A program made the translations under genes and the position numbers. A stretch of 64,000 nt of DNA from Loigolactobacillus backii (GTDB taxonomy: Bacteria > Bacillota > Bacilli > Lactobacillales > Lactobacillaceae), in assembly GCF_003946275.1 (NCBI RefSeq), contig NZ_RHNQ01000001.1:61390-125389 (forward strand), given 5' to 3'. The notes under the pieces were generated by a model. It saw nothing but the letters and a program-made list of their open reading frames with translations. It was not told where the DNA came from and searched no databases. Every line of letters begins with the position of its first letter. Position 1 is the stretch's first letter. This document shows positions 44,601-51,842 of the stretch, one piece after another.

Positions 44601-46660
44601 GTTTCAACTAGCTTAGTTTCTGCCGCAATTTTTTTACTTTCAGCAGACTGAATTACGCCTAATGATTCTAGGCTTCTTACAAATTTTGCAACTTTGTTAA
44701 CGGCCCAAATTGCAGCCATTGCTTTACCGATATTTTCTACGGCCTTATAATGCTCAACCGCAAATACACCGACTTTTTCAATTCCGCCGGCAACTTTGCC
44801 AGTTTCGGTGGCAGCTTTTTCCACATCATTTCTAAAGTTCTTTTCGGAAAATAGTTTTGATAATCTGTTTGCCGCGTCTGTCATATAAGGCAGCAACTTA
44901 CTGCCAAACATAATAGTTAAATCCGACCACGCTTGTTTGAATCGTTTTTCAGACATTTGCGCAGTATCGCTGTTTTTATCAGCTAGTTTTTGCACATAAG
45001 TGCCTTTGTCGCCAGCCTTTTGCACCTTATTTGCCAGTGTATCTAGCTCACCGTTATTTTGAGCTAAAATAATAGCGGCCTGTTGCCCGGTAGTCCCGAA
45101 CAAACTGTTGAACACGGCGTTCTTGCTGCCAGTTCCCATGTTCTTGGTCTTGTCATTGACTACTTCCATAATACTAGATAAGCTTTTAAGGTTACCGTTG
45201 GCGTCTTCAATATCATTCTTTTTAATACCTAATTTGCCAAGGACACTATCTTTGCTATTAATATTTTTAACATCAATAGTTAAACTGTTTATAACTTTAC
45301 GTAATCCAGTCCCAGCCTTATCGGCTTCTAGACCATGGTTAGACAAAATACCCATGGCAGCGGAAGTTTCCGATAGTTTAAAACCAGCCGAATGCGCCGA
45401 ATCACCAACGTATTCCATACCTTTGCCTAATGACGAAAAATTGGTTGCCGTCATATCGGCCGAATAGGCTAACTCATTAACGGCTTTACTAGTGTTCTTT
45501 GTCATTTTAGCGGTGTTATTAGTCCTCATGCCAAATGCATCGATAACTTGGCCAGACACGGAAACAACATCGCTAAATTTATCACCACTAGCTACAGACG
45601 CTTGAAGCTCTGAACGCATAGCGCCCAGAGCCTCTTTTGATGAATAGCCACGTTTTACTAGTTCCTGGTATTGATCCGCAATGTCTTTTTGCGACTTGCC
45701 ATATTTAATCGAATATTGTTCACCGTCAGCCTGCATAGCAGAAACATTTTTAATTGCCTCTGCTGATTTTTCGCCGCCGGTAGTTAATAAATTGGTGGTT
45801 TGCTTATAACTATTTTGTAAAGTAGATGCTTTTTTTGCACCAGAGATAGCGGCGGCACCAATTAGGGCAATACCACCAGATGCAACCACTGCCGCGCCTT
45901 TAATACTGCTAAGACCAGATTTAATCTTAGTACTGGCCAGCGAAACGTTATCGCGGGCCCGAGCTCCAGCGGTAGACATGCTGCCAACTGAACTGTTAAC
46001 CTTTTTAATTTCGGCTTCATTAACTTTATATTTCGAAGTTAATTCGGAAATTCGAACGCCTTGTTTTTGCGCATCACTTGAGGCAGAACCGTATTTACTA
46101 GATAGTTCTGTCATTTGCCGCTTTTCGGCTTCAAGCTGTGTCTTCATACGCTCATGAACATTAACTAGGCCGGATAATTTAGTCTTTTGGGCTTCAAAAG
46201 TTCGTCCTTGAGCTTCTAAAGCAGTAACGTCACTTTTGGTTATTCGCGTCTGTTGCTCAATGGCATCTTTAAGCCTAAGCACGCCAGAACGCTGTAAATC
46301 TTCTGACCTAGTTGCTCGTTCTTGTTGGCCTTGTAAGTTAGAGATAGACCGTTTGGCTGATTCGATCTGGTTCTCATATTTAATATATGATTGCCGACCC
46401 TTTTCAGTTGATTGATCAAGCCCTTCTTGCTTTTCTTTCAACTTTTGAATAACTAATTGCTGAGCATCAATTGCTCTACTAGCATCCGTAACCTTTTGAC
46501 CGTAAGCCGCCATGACACCTTCACCGGATTTAATTTCAGTGAAGTTGGACTGCATCGCAGACTTTAAAAGCTTGGCTTCGTCACGAAGTGTTCTTAACGA
46601 TCGAGTCATGCCACCGTCGTCCATATTAACGGCAAATTGGTAACCCTGTATTTTTTCCAC
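41675..46660 (-). CDS. Tail tape measure protein with lytic transglycosylase-like domain
   Basis: 1,661 residues, the longest gene; it sets tail length. GTG start after GGGAGG. The N-terminal coiled coil is followed by the TP901 core (about 300-560; SAMQADGEQYSIKYGKSQKDIADQYQELV region), a hydrophobic stretch near 250-275, a long Lys/Ala/Gln coiled coil with quasi-repeats (about 950-1200), and near 1430-1540 an SLT-type domain (LRRITQESNGNAAVSNNWD, KGLLQYIQPTLSSWVP) with the catalytic Glu in TQESNG. That domain probably opens peptidoglycan during DNA injection. Confidence 0.93.
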   Translation of the reverse strand: MEKIQGYQFAVNMDDGGMTRSLRTLRDEAKLLKSAMQSNFTEIKSGEGVMAAYGQKVTDASRAIDAQQLVIQKLKEKQEGLDQSTEKGRQSYIKYENQIESAKRSISNLQGQQERATRSEDLQRSGVLRLKDAIEQQTRITKSDVTALEAQGRTFEAQKTKLSGLVNVHERMKTQLEAEKRQMTELSSKYGSASSDAQKQGVRISELTSKYKVNEAEIKKVNSSVGSMSTAGARARDNVSLASTKIKSGLSSIKGAAVVASGGIALIGAAAISGAKKASTLQNSYKQTTNLLTTGGEKSAEAIKNVSAMQADGEQYSIKYGKSQKDIADQYQELVKRGYSSKEALGAMRSELQASVASGDKFSDVVSVSGQVIDAFGMRTNNTAKMTKNTSKAVNELAYSADMTATNFSSLGKGMEYVGDSAHSAGFKLSETSAAMGILSNHGLEADKAGTGLRKVINSLTIDVKNINSKDSVLGKLGIKKNDIEDANGNLKSLSSIMEVVNDKTKNMGTGSKNAVFNSLFGTTGQQAAIILAQNNGELDTLANKVQKAGDKGTYVQKLADKNSDTAQMSEKRFKQAWSDLTIMFGSKLLPYMTDAANRLSKLFSEKNFRNDVEKAATETGKVAGGIEKVGVFAVEHYKAVENIGKAMAAIWAVNKVAKFVRSLESLGVIQSAESKKIAAETKLVETQTAAYEANAKAKEGADSIGTTGSGEVSKTTTSATPSITTTASKVENSTGEASALTGDAEKAVAKSGSKWNLLGTGLGSRLINGAGLAITAWDAGSSIAKAVGSGKAQDKYKATGKTAGTVIGGAIGAVGGPTGVMIGAGIGEQLGGTKTAQSIAKKFSKSLSDAMGKTKIKAPKISMKSAYGKLNSEAKKYYSDKQKQDEADLKLLYKNGDLTKAEYKKRLAAAKQEGSQSSKFEKMSQSDRNAVTKYYSQARSQLETKWNKKIASDKSKTNAKALRDSKKYGQNSEQFQKDQSKQTAVIKQDENKKAKALDNQKLKFSSQEMVKEAKLHTTLNGKIQLASNKETSIMKKLTADKGKLSNKQLQNALNSAQKQYTNTVKYANQEYKQKTAVAIKTANSVRKAADNQANESISAAKKQYRDTVSAANSQYKGNSKWAETQRANVKKKAEQQRDATVSAALDQKNKVINHADKQASSTTDKAKAQHDKVINDAKDQRDQVKSAASSQSKGVIDHATNQANSSMEANKKQGEGTHSIWKAVASFFNKLTKSFGVNPVDAGASSFAYTRVTSGAHATGGGITKASKALVGEAGAELKYRPYSGKVDLIGAQGPEFINVQPGDQILNAQDTRKVMAGNYGKALPGYAKGSTDIASFLKKVKSGASDVFDDVSDAASDALSKITNPLKTLKDLAAKTFNINSVSGVGSMQQGASKGMVDKSLTGIADAISKLVKSAGDFGSANNPSGSGAKRWTATIKKAAAKMNVKLTAAGLNAILRRITQESNGNAAVSNNWDSNAKAGTPSKGLLQYIQPTLSSWVPRGVKADLGSGYVQLLALLNDSNWLADISVSGGWGPTGHKRMANGGIVGQHQMVEMAEGNIPEAVIPFDMSKRSRAYQVMQQSLDYFKTQDGTSTTNSTTSNSNKQLEAVLNGLTTLNNSLSQLLGINVAQVKAIQQSSFDKTQLYKQQARDQAARNLQSL

Positions 46661-46675
46661 TGTGATTTACCTCCC

Positions 46676-47262
46676 TTAAATAGCCCCGATTCGTCTAGCA
46701 AGCTCAAATGGGTCCTGAATGCGATCTTTACGTGACTTTGCGCTTAAGGCGTCCTGCATGTCGCTATAGCTGCTGTCATAAAATTGTTGTGGTAGAATTC
46801 CTTGTTCCAAAAATTGCTGCGCCATATAGTCAATATCCTGAATAAAATTTCCCAATTGCCAAGCTAATTTTCGTCTGGCGATTTTGGGTCTGTTTCTACC
46901 TCAGAATCGTCTTCATCTTCGTCACTGTCGTCATCTAAAGATGGCATTTGAATTCCCAAAAACTTGATCAAAAAATCATTAAAAATGTTGTATTGATCGC
47001 TAAAAGATTGGTCCTGTAAGCCGGCCTTTTCTTTTGCAGACAAATCAGCGATATCAGCAATTGTGTTAGCAATTTCCTCGGTTAACATTGGCGAGTTGCC
47101 AACCAATTGCTTAATACTGTCTTCATCCTCGGTGTCAAAACGCTTAATTAAACTCTGATAATGCTGAGCCGCCTTTTTTACATTTTTTGATGAATCAATA
47201 ATTTTAAAATTCTTATTTTCAATGCCAATAACACTACCATCAAATTCAACGTACTTTGCCAT
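46676..47262 (-). CDS. Tail assembly chaperone GT (fusion by -1 frameshift)
   Basis: Predicted 195-residue frameshift product. The 0 frame encodes 132 residues of protein G; at C CCA AAA (46888-46882) a -1 slip after the Lys codon of DPK leads into the T part (IARRKLAWQLGNFIQDIDYMAQQFL ... FELARRIGAI). The lengths agree: 587 bases equal 196 codons less one base. The T part has no start codon or ribosome site of its own and lies just before the tape measure gene, the standard place for GT in long-tailed phages. Confidence 0.85.
46864..47262 (-). CDS. Tail assembly chaperone G
   Basis: 132-residue 0-frame product (MAKYVEFDGSVIGIENKNFK...) ending in a very acidic stretch (DDDSDEDEDDSEVETDPKSPDEN). 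Chaperones of this type bind the tape measure protein with GT before tail tube assembly. AAAGGATG precedes the ATG. Position between major tail protein and tape measure, acidic C-terminus and the slippery site near the end identify the family. Confidence 0.85.
   Translation of the reverse strand: MAKYVEFDGSVIGIENKNFKIIDSSKNVKKAAQHYQSLIKRFDTEDEDSIKQLVGNSPMLTEEIANTIADIADLSAKEKAGLQDQSFSDQYNIFNDFLIKFLGIQMPSLDDDSDEDEDDSEVETDPKSPDEN
46882..46888 (-). promoter_or_regulatory. G/GT slippery heptamer
   Basis: C CCA AAA in the phase X XXY YYZ for -1 slippage, six codons before the G stop. Identical to the heptamer in the major tail protein gene. Confidence 0.82.
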
Positions 47263-47332
47263 TTAAAAATCATCCTTTCGTTTAGCCGCCCCGTTAAGTA
47301 TTGTGAATTTATTTGGCGACCAAAATACCTAA

Positions 47333-47442
47333 TTAAGCTTGACCACTTGCGGCCGAGCTAGCAGAACTTGCTGTTACTGGAGCGGTAGATGATGCCACAG
47401 CAGAACTTGCGCCACCTTGACTAGATGGCGCTACGCTTTTGG
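47333..47442 (-). CDS. Frameshift-encoded Ser/Ala extension of the major tail protein
   Basis: After C CCA AAA the -1 frame stays open for 34 residues (SVAPSSQGGASSAVASS...), rich in Ser and Ala, to a TAA. Read through a slip, the protein has 246 instead of 213 residues; 740 bases equal 247 codons less one base. No start codon with ribosome site exists for this frame. A stem of GCGCCATC and GGTGGCGC (47431-47409) starts five bases after the heptamer, the usual spacing of a stimulator. Confidence 0.75.
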
Positions 47443-48072
47443 GTCAGTTGTGCCTGCATTTTCAGTAATATAAGTCTGCCCAGGGAAGACTTCTTCGAAC
47501 ATTGCTTGTTTGTCAAACAAAGGATCGTCTCCATAGAAAACTTTGTAAGGCTTGCCATTAAATGGCGCGTAATTAATAGACGTGAACGTTAAATTATCAT
47601 CATCACGAGTTTCTGCAGTATCAGTATTGGTTCCGATATTTTGGCCGGACTCGTTGTAAATGCCACGACCAAAGGCATAGTAAATTGACCCATACGTAAT
47701 TGGTGATTGTGATTCAATAATCAGGCCACATTCAACCGTCTGATCACTATCTGAATAACCGCCTTTGCCATCAGAAATTCGGCCTAAGATCTTTTGCTTA
47801 ACCGCGTAATTAATCAGATTTGAATCAATCGCAACAGAGGGCGCAGAAGGCGGATTGGAAACATCAACGACTTCATTATTACCGGAAATCTTTGTTGGCG
47901 TACCAGCCAAACCAGTGATATTAGCGGTTTTAGTACCCAAGTTTCCGTTTTTTTTATTTGTATCAATTAAATAGACGCCAGTAGCATTTAAGCCTTTTTC
48001 AGCGTCAATAATAGTTGATCCGTCGGCGTCTTTAACACCGGTGTATAGCATTTTTAAACCAATATTTGCCAT
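47431..48072 (-). CDS. Major tail protein
   Basis: 213 residues (MANIGLKMLYTGVKDADGSTI...), the tube-forming protein of the long-tail type. The central region (KILGRISDGKGGYSDSDQTVECGLIIESQSPITYGSIYYAFGRG) follows the Phage_TTP pattern of Lactobacillales phages. GGAGGAAATTTAA precedes the ATG. Its last codons contain the slippery heptamer described separately, so a minority longer form is expected, as known for capsid or tail proteins of phages A2 and PSA. Confidence 0.88.
   Translation of the reverse strand: MANIGLKMLYTGVKDADGSTIIDAEKGLNATGVYLIDTNKKNGNLGTKTANITGLAGTPTKISGNNEVVDVSNPPSAPSVAIDSNLINYAVKQKILGRISDGKGGYSDSDQTVECGLIIESQSPITYGSIYYAFGRGIYNESGQNIGTNTDTAETRDDDNLTFTSINYAPFNGKPYKVFYGDDPLFDKQAMFEEVFPGQTYITENAGTTDPKA
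47437..47443 (-). promoter_or_regulatory. Major tail protein slippery heptamer
   Basis: C CCA AAA, in the right phase for -1 slippage, two codons before the 0-frame stop and followed five bases later by an 8-base-pair stem-loop (47431-47409). Confidence 0.78.
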
Positions 48073-48453
48073 TTAAATTTCCTCCTTGGAATAAATAAAC
48101 TTCAGTGTATTTTCAATATTTTGTGTATCAGGTGTAAGGACGTGACCGGCATCGCTGTTGCAATACAGACCATTTGTTAGCAGCAGGTCTTTCACCGCTT
48201 GCTCGATCGCACTCATATCTTCCTGATAGTCTTTTGGATAATAAAATTCGATTTGAACTTGTTTTTTAACGCTGACTGGTCTGCTATTGCCGTAATCTTG
48301 GCTATAATTAGGCAACTCCGTAATTACTAAAATCGGGTCAGTATTCGTTAAATCATTTCCAATAAAAAAAGCGTGGATATGCTCCGCGCTTAAATTCGGT
48401 AACTGTTCGATTTCGTCAGCCAAAATATTTCTAACATAAGATGCCGGTGTCAT
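48073..48453 (-). CDS. DUF806 family tail terminator-like protein
   Basis: 126 residues (MTPASYVRNILADEIEQLP...). Matches DUF806, small proteins encoded between the HK97-gp10-like and the major tail genes in lactic phages; probably the tail terminator or completion protein. The ATG overlaps the stop of the preceding gene (TAATG), and its stop lies one base before the major tail gene's upstream site. Function inferred from gene order. Confidence 0.75.
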   Translation of the reverse strand: MTPASYVRNILADEIEQLPNLSAEHIHAFFIGNDLTNTDPILVITELPNYSQDYGNSRPVSVKKQVQIEFYYPKDYQEDMSAIEQAVKDLLLTNGLYCNSDAGHVLTPDTQNIENTLKFIYSKEEI

Positions 48454-48887
48454 TATCCGCCACGCACCTTTCTGTCCATTTCTCGCTTAACAACCTCAGC
48501 AACAGCCACTTGGACTTTACCTTTGGCTTCACGCTGAGTTGCTTCCCAAAAATGTGATCCGGCTACTGGAGCGTATGTCTTGCCAGTTTTATCCTTAGGC
48601 GTCCAGCCGTCATTTTGAAAACGGCCAATATAGCCTTTGTTTTCGTCAGCAGTAAAGCCAACAACGACTGCACCATTAGGCTTTTCATCTTTAACTAACG
48701 AATCACGCAAATGCCTTTTTTCGCCTTTTCTTAAATGGCTACTTTCCGGTATTTTAGGCTTCATAGTTTGGATAAATACTTCTGCGCCTGCGTTATTGGC
48801 CGCTAATTTTTCAGCAACACCAATACCCCTGGCCAGATTATCCAAAACCATATCAAATGATTCTTCGTTGCCAACACCATTAGCCAT
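48453..48887 (-). CDS. HK97 gp10-like head-tail joining protein
   Basis: 144 residues from MANGVGNEESFDMVLDNL, preceded by GGGGTG; a GTG three codons earlier is also open. The pattern (AEVFIQTMKPKIPESSHLRKGEKRHLRDSLV, VGFTADENKGYIGRFQNDGW) is the HK97-gp10_like family that joins head and tail. It overlaps the previous gene by eight bases. Confidence 0.85.
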   Translation of the reverse strand: MANGVGNEESFDMVLDNLARGIGVAEKLAANNAGAEVFIQTMKPKIPESSHLRKGEKRHLRDSLVKDEKPNGAVVVGFTADENKGYIGRFQNDGWTPKDKTGKTYAPVAGSHFWEATQREAKGKVQVAVAEVVKREMDRKVRGG

Positions 48888-49239
48888 GATTAACACCCCA
48901 TTTATGACACGTGATTAAATCGAAACCGTCTGGCGGTAGGCCATCATCAAAATTGATATTGTCAACTTGATAAATCTGCTTACCGTCTTTTCGTAAAAGC
49001 ATTCCATCTTCAACCAGTTCATTGTGACGGATAAAAAATACAGCCACGTCTTTAGCTTCCAACCCAGCTAAACTAAGCGACTGCTCTAATGACAATGACC
49101 ATTGTCCGGCCCATCTTGTAAACTGAGGGACAAAACCCTTAATTGATTCACCAGTATTAGGATTAGTTTTTTCAGTATCTGTTTCACTGCCAAATTCTAA
49201 TCGCAAATACATTCGCGATGGATTAATTGCTTTCGCCAT
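48880..49239 (-). CDS. Head closure protein (SPP1 gp16-like)
   Basis: 119 residues (MAKAINPSRMYLRLEFGSETD...). Matches the phage head-tail joining/adaptor family Phage_H_T_join by the QWSLSLEQSLSLAGLEAKDVAVFFIRHN and KQIYQVDNINFDDGLPPDGFDLITC segments. Acts as stopper that closes the filled capsid. It overlaps the connector gene by 17 bases and the gp10-like gene by eight. Confidence 0.82.
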   Translation of the reverse strand: MAKAINPSRMYLRLEFGSETDTEKTNPNTGESIKGFVPQFTRWAGQWSLSLEQSLSLAGLEAKDVAVFFIRHNELVEDGMLLRKDGKQIYQVDNINFDDGLPPDGFDLITCHKWGVNHG

Positions 49240-49579
49240 CGTCCGTCACCTCACTTTGTTCCGCGTACAATCCTCTCAGCTGACCAATGATAGAGTTAAC
49301 CGTTAAATCAACGGGAATGGCAGCAATTGCTGATAATGACGTTCGATAAGTGTAGTAAGTTGATGCCAACGCCAAGACTGCCGTATTAAATAAATCGGCA
49401 ACATTAGTCTGACTGTAAAAATCGCTTACGTCTGCTCCACTGCCAATCCCAGATTCAACAAAGCTCTTTGCAGCAGCCAAGTAGCCCTTTAATAGACCAT
49501 CGTCGGTTTCTCCATCAATTCGTAATGATAATTTCAACGTTTCTAAATTAGCAGCCGAAGCTGTTTCGTCTGTTGCCAT
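49223..49579 (-). CDS. Head-tail connector protein (gp6-like)
   Basis: 118 residues (MATDETASAANLETLKLSLRIDGETDDGLLKGYLAAAKSFVESGIG...). The helical pattern LKLSLRID..DDGLLKGYLAAAKSFVE is typical of gp6/gp15-type adaptor proteins that bind the portal. GGTGATTAA precedes the ATG. Lies between the capsid extension and the stopper gene. Confidence 0.83.
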   Translation of the reverse strand: MATDETASAANLETLKLSLRIDGETDDGLLKGYLAAAKSFVESGIGSGADVSDFYSQTNVADLFNTAVLALASTYYTYRTSLSAIAAIPVDLTVNSIIGQLRGLYAEQSEVTDDGESN

Positions 49580-49591
49580 TTAATCACCACC

Positions 49592-49786
49592 CTATTTAGC
49601 AGAAGAACTGGCAGCACTTGAATCAGCCGCTGAACTAGTTGCAGCACTTGCGGCGGAACTAGTAGCATTATTTGCTGTAGCCAATGCCAATAAATCTGCT
49701 TTAGCAGTCTTACCAGTGTGATCAATACTATGAGCATCTAGCCAAGCAGTGATTTCAGCTACTGTATTTGTATCAGTCGGCTTCAC
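49592..49786 (-). CDS. HeH-domain protein, probable frameshift extension of the capsid protein
   Basis: 64 residues if started at GTG (MKPTDTNTVAEITAWLDAHSIDHTGKTAKADLLALATANN), a HeH/LEM-type helix-extended-helix domain followed by a Ser/Ala tail (SSAASAATSSAADSSAASSSAK). The GTG has only a weak ribosome site three bases away. The frame is also open upstream to the capsid stop and encodes a protein-like linker (ITAPSETDDGFDPTGD). A -1 slip at A AAA before the capsid stop would give a 490-residue fusion; 1,472 bases equal 491 codons less one base. A 6-bp stem-loop follows (49826-49805). Confidence 0.65.
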   Translation of the reverse strand: MKPTDTNTVAEITAWLDAHSIDHTGKTAKADLLALATANNATSSAASAATSSAADSSAASSSAK

Positions 49787-49804
49787 GTCACCAGTTGGAT
49801 CAAA

Positions 49805-49837
49805 ACCATCGTCTGTCTCAGATGGTGCTGTTATTTT
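49805..49837 (-). promoter_or_regulatory. Candidate -1 frameshift signal at the capsid gene end
   Basis: AAAA (49837-49834) directly before the TAA stop, then ACCATC / GATGGT (49826-49821 and 49810-49805), a perfect 6-bp stem starting seven bases after the slip codon. The heptamer itself is not canonical. Confidence 0.5.
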
Positions 49838-51063
49838 GACGCTGCTTGTAAATTCCCCGGTTGGTCTGCAATTGTTGTAAATGTGCCCATGACCATTGCT
49901 TCACTATCAGTCACTTCAACGTCAAAACGATCAATGACACGGATCTTAGTGCTGTCATTTTCAAATGCGCCACCACCAATATTGGTTGTTAGTAATGACA
50001 TTTGTTCGCGATCGAATAACGTCGCAAATTGTTTGCCATCTCCAAAATAAAGTGGGTGTACGTTAGCGGGCGCATCAGCAGTACCAGTATTAACATCTGG
50101 TAACCAGCGATCCGAAACTACATGAATAACCTTTCCGCCAATAGTCCACTGATCTGGCAAAGTTACATCCCGTTGGAGCATATAACCGCCCATAGCGTTC
50201 TTAACTTTCGCTAAAGAGCCTAAACCACTTTGGTTAGTGATAAATTCGGAAGTTGTCAGTAAGGCTGGATCAAGCGTTGTCAATTCCAAATCTTTAATAT
50301 CGTCAAACTTAGCTAATGGAACTTTTTTAGCCGTATTAAAGACTTTTAAGATTGCCAAATTACGGGTAACAACAACTTTTTTAGCGATCCATTGGGATAA
50401 CCAAGTTAAAATATTATCAGCCGTATCTTTAAGCAATGTGTTAGTAATTGTCGTAATGCCAGCGTAACGGTGAATTAAGTACTTAATCGTAGTTAATTTA
50501 GGATCATCATTATCACCAATGGTGGCAGTTTCGTCATCTAAATCGGCAAGTGGCGTAACATTAGTCCATTTTTCCCAAACACGTGAACCAGTTGGCATTG
50601 TCGTTGCTTCACGATTAACGTATTGTTCCAAAGCGTCATATTGACGCACTAAAGTATTAATAGCGGTTTGAATATCCTGTGGAATTGTAAGACCAATTTG
50701 GTTGCCATCAGCATCAGTCGATGATGTGACTAAATTCATAATTTTAGGATCACCATTAACCATGGCTTTAAAATCACTAACAAATCTATCCTTGGTGCTT
50801 AATTCATCTTTTGATAATTTTTCTTTATCGTTGTCAACCATGGAAGCCACTTGTGCTGCCCGAGCATTTTCTAATTGATCCTTTAAGGCATCACGCTGAG
50901 CAGCCGCATTATCACGCTTTGTTTTTAAATCCTTATAGTCGTCCTCTTTGAAATTATCGTCTAAAACGGCAGCATTTAATTTAGCATTTAAATCAGATAC
51001 TGACTGCCCTTTGGCGATCCAAGCATCATTAATTGTATTTACATCATTTGTTTGTTTTAACAT
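49831..51063 (-). CDS. Major capsid protein, HK97 family
   Basis: 410 residues (MLKQTNDVNTINDAWIAKG...). The first about 115 residues are a charged coiled coil, the scaffolding delta domain that the adjacent protease removes; the mature shell protein begins around the acidic/Thr-rich segment before DRFVSDFKAMV. The HK97 fold region follows (LTIPQDIQTAINTLVRQYDALEQYV, and later GGYMLQRDVTLPDQWTIGGKVIHVV). GAGGAGAAAGATTA precedes the ATG, which overlaps the protease stop. Confidence 0.92.
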   Translation of the reverse strand: MLKQTNDVNTINDAWIAKGQSVSDLNAKLNAAVLDDNFKEDDYKDLKTKRDNAAAQRDALKDQLENARAAQVASMVDNDKEKLSKDELSTKDRFVSDFKAMVNGDPKIMNLVTSSTDADGNQIGLTIPQDIQTAINTLVRQYDALEQYVNREATTMPTGSRVWEKWTNVTPLADLDDETATIGDNDDPKLTTIKYLIHRYAGITTITNTLLKDTADNILTWLSQWIAKKVVVTRNLAILKVFNTAKKVPLAKFDDIKDLELTTLDPALLTTSEFITNQSGLGSLAKVKNAMGGYMLQRDVTLPDQWTIGGKVIHVVSDRWLPDVNTGTADAPANVHPLYFGDGKQFATLFDREQMSLLTTNIGGGAFENDSTKIRVIDRFDVEVTDSEAMVMGTFTTIADQPGNLQAASK

Positions 51064-51842
51064 TAATCTTTCTCCTCTTTTCCAAATAAAATAGCCAGCT
51101 TACGATTTTTTAAATCATCGTTTTGCTGACTAATATCATTTACAATTTCATTTTTATTAACTGGAGTAGCTGCATCATTTACTTTGGCTTTGGCCATTAA
51201 TCCTTGCCATTTGGCTACAGCTGTTTTTGGGACTACAGATCCCACACTGGCAAATGCTTGCAATGGCTGTTTATCCTCAGCTGGTTCATTATCATCATTT
51301 TTAAAAGTCATGATTGAATCGGCAAAACCTAATTTAACGGCATCTTTAGCACCTAACCAAGTTTCGTTAGACATTAAATTAAGTAACTCGCCATTATCCA
51401 AACCAGTTTTAGCCTCATAAGCATTGGCAATTGATTGATCAATGCCATCAAGCACCTGCGATTCGTGAGCTAAAGCATCGCTATTTCCGCCATCCATCCC
51501 TGACCAGGCTTTGTGAATCATAATTTGCGCAGTGGGTGAGATTTGAACGGTATCAGCAGCAACCGCAATTACAGAAGCAGCACTAGCGGCCAGGCCCTGA
51601 ATTGTGGCCGTGACTTTAGCCTGACAAGATTTTAATAACGTGTAAATTTCCGATGCGGCAAAAACGTCACCGCCGTTGGAAGCAATCTGTAATTCTACAG
51701 TGTCACTTGCTTCAGCGGTCGCTAATTGGTTAGCAACTTTCTCCGGGCTTACGTAATTATCCATACCGAAAAAATCATAGAATGATGCCGTGTCATTATC
51801 AATGATGTTACTTTTGATCGGGATCACTATCTTCTGATTCAT
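51063..51842 (-). CDS. ClpP-like prohead (head maturation) protease
   Basis: 259 residues from MNQKIVIPIKSNIID, chosen because GGGAGGTGAGAAAG precedes it; a GTG three codons upstream is less likely. ClpP fold: glycine-rich SNGGDVFAASEIY, catalytic Ser in GLAASAASVIAVAA, His in IMIHKAWSG, and the Asp region in KLGFADSIM. Removes the capsid delta domain. It overlaps the portal gene by 35 bases. Confidence 0.9.
   Translation of the reverse strand: MNQKIVIPIKSNIIDNDTASFYDFFGMDNYVSPEKVANQLATAEASDTVELQIASNGGDVFAASEIYTLLKSCQAKVTATIQGLAASAASVIAVAADTVQISPTAQIMIHKAWSGMDGGNSDALAHESQVLDGIDQSIANAYEAKTGLDNGELLNLMSNETWLGAKDAVKLGFADSIMTFKNDDNEPAEDKQPLQAFASVGSVVPKTAVAKWQGLMAKAKVNDAATPVNKNEIVNDISQQNDDLKNRKLAILFGKEEKD

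Noticed and set aside
42213..45467. Several plus-strand open frames of 90-160 codons inside the tape measure gene
   Set aside because: They are antisense shadows of a repetitive Ala/Lys/Ser-rich gene, without ribosome sites or protein-like composition.
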